From Rotaria socialis (taxonomy: Eukaryota; Rotifera; Eurotatoria; Philodinida; Philodinidae): 64,000 nucleotides of DNA. The translations under genes and the position numbers were made by a program. The notes below the pieces were generated by a model. The model worked only from the letters and a program-made list of their open reading frames with translations. It ran no database searches and had not been told where the DNA came from. Positions 62,504 through 64,000 of the stretch are shown here, one piece after another. The stretch's first letter is position 1. Every line of letters starts with the position of its first letter. The stretch lies in assembly GCA_905331475.1 (NCBI GenBank), contig CAJNYU010001458.1, positions 124,001-188,000 on the forward strand. Direction: 5' to 3'.

Positions 62504-63804
62504 ATGGGTCTTAATATAAGTGGCACTATTGATCGTGCTCGCCATCCTGAACGTTATCCAGATAAATCAAAAGGACCTACATTTGATCCGGTATGAAATA
62601 ATTGATTTATAATTTGAAATATTGAGTTTTTCTATTTCTATTACATTTACAGATGTATGGTTTTGCTGACGGGCGAAAACCGAAAGGTAAAAGAGTCAAT
62701 TATTACATTTTTATAATGAATATTTGTTCGGAAAACATTATTTTGATTAGAATAAATTTTCGTAACTGGCAATCGTTCAGCTGTTTATTTTATAAAGCAG
62801 ACAATCTTGTTATATTTATATATGATAATACTGTATGCTTAATCATTATAATATAGTATAGTACCTGAAAAATAAATTTCATATGAATCCAGCAAAATGA
62901 ACGGGTGATTGGTATTCAGTTAGTTCCTTCTCGAGAAGAATATGCTAAATAGATATGCATCAATTGCAGTCGAATAGGGATACAATAGAACATATGGCTC
63001 CATCGATAAGTTACCTGTTAGATTGATATTCAGTCATAATAGTATCTAATCACACATGTATACAACTTGCCCAATAGATAATTGCGTTAGGATAAATGTT
63101 TCTTTACTAATTAATTTGAACTAATGACTGACGTAGGATTTTTCTCTCGATGACGACGACAAAGAAGGACACAACCCTCGATGCTGAGAAAAAAAATCTG
63201 ATGAAATTTCTTTTTCAAATTTCTAAAGAAATCGAAGTATTGTTCATCTTGAATATAACTAAAAGGAGAACAAACCATTCTATAGTCCAAGATTTGTTAG
63301 ACTGCAATGATATATAAAAAGATTATATTCGTAATTAAATAGTTAGTAAAGTATGTTGAAATTTAGAGCGTACTCACTCAACTTTATCTTACAGTGAAAT
63401 CCAATGATTGGTGTTTTTCTTTGTTACTGATTATCGTATGTATTTTATTACAGTTGCACCATATACTGAAGAAGAAATGCAAACTTTAAATATTCCTATC
63501 GAAAAACGCGATTATTGTGCTCATTATTTTCGTGCTGTTATGCTATGCACACAACAGTATTGGCCCTCACAATATGCATACTGTGAGCCAGAGCGACATG
63601 CATGGGATCAATGTGAAATAAAAAAGTATTTTAATATTCATTAATGAATTATTTGAATATTTCATTATTTGTCTTTTCAGTAAAATTGATGATGCGAAAG
63701 AATACGAACGAGAATTACGTTTACGTCGACGTCGATTACGTAAAGAAGAACAAACTAAACATAACCCAACACATACTGACGAGACGACTAGTAATGAAGA
63801 ATAG
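62504..63804 (+). CDS. NDUFB7: NDUFB7, complex I accessory subunit
   Basis: Accessory subunit of mitochondrial NADH dehydrogenase on the intermembrane-space side. Exons 62504-62590, 62653-62686 (34 nt), 63454-63625 and 63681-63804 give 138 residues, the family length. A CHCH fold is visible: CAHYFRAVMLC and CEPERHAWDQC, two Cx9C motifs for the paired disulfides made by the Mia40 pathway. The context RDYCAH and ERHAWDQCE is diagnostic of NDUFB7. The N-terminal MG suggests myristoylation as in other animals. A basic C-terminal helix follows (EYERELRLRRRRLRKEE). Intron 2 is 767 nt, the others about 55-62 nt. Confidence 0.95.
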
Positions 63805-63856
63805 ACAACGAAGTGCTTTAGTTTTCAATACGATATCCTTAGACTTTAGACTTGGT

Positions 63857-63861
63857 TCTCT

Positions 63862-63893
<32 letters not shown>

Positions 63894-63895
63894 TT
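63857..63895. repeat. (TC)n microsatellite downstream of NDUFB7
   Basis: CT-rich run in the likely 3' UTR or immediate downstream sequence; an AATAAA poly(A) signal follows at about 63955. Confidence 0.9.
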
Positions 63896-64000
63896 AATTC
63901 TTTTTCCCTTTCTCTCGTTTTTTGTCATATTCACAACAAAACAATTTTTGTAGAAATAAAACATGTGTTTGTGATGATACTTTCAGAAAAAGGCAAAATC

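Overview
The window is animal nuclear DNA: AT-rich, with many GT-AG introns of about 45-70 bp plus a few of 0.4-2.6 kb, and orthologues of typical metazoan genes. Gene density, very short introns and the mix of intact genes, decayed copies and small inverted-repeat elements suit a bdelloid rotifer (Adineta/Rotaria type). That taxonomic call is inference. No operon, CRISPR array, rRNA or tRNA gene was seen. I built the splice models by hand by matching phases and comparing with remembered protein families.

Layout. 1-154: 3' end of an unknown membrane-protein gene. 1184-6488 (-) SMG5, head to head with 6713-9301 (+) RFC1. 10006-11491 (+) UDP-galactose transporter (SLC35A2-like). 12747-13863 (-) dead intronless SRP54 copy. 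13.9-22.4 kb is gene-poor, with a 290-bp foldback element, a 199-bp hAT-like MITE and decayed membrane-protein genes. 22427-24691 (-) Ser-rich disordered protein. 26800-32717 (-) POMGNT1-like glycosyltransferase, head to head (76 bp) with 32794-36106 (+) PYROXD2. 37254-43696 (+) 17-exon amino-acid-transporter-like gene whose fourth intron holds a same-strand single-exon 7TM gene. 43860-45073 (+) unknown. 46704-48550 (+) PGAP4. 49142-49892 (+) ORAI. 50040-52523 (+) STUB1/CHIP. 53436-55664 (+) XPNPEP2-like aminopeptidase P. 56770-57919 (+) ETFA. 59083-59700 and 60881-61498 (-) tandem evectin (PLEKHB) genes. 62504-63804 (+) NDUFB7.

The genes do not form one pathway. Loose themes are Golgi glycosylation and GPI biology (sugar-nucleotide transporter, POMGNT1, PGAP4, a probably GPI-anchored peptidase), mitochondrial function (PYROXD2, ETFA, NDUFB7), and RNA or protein quality control and replication (SMG5, STUB1, RFC1).

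The most notable signal is in the POMGNT1-like gene. Its ILEI/FAM3-like stem domain is duplicated. In the second copy the last stem exon is also duplicated: two homologous 127-nt exons with identical phases that cannot both be included without a frameshift, the signature of mutually exclusive splicing. Other notable points are a stop-free 57-nt in-frame intron inside ORAI TM3, a CHIP U-box that keeps all four cysteines of one RING zinc site, and the nested 7TM gene.
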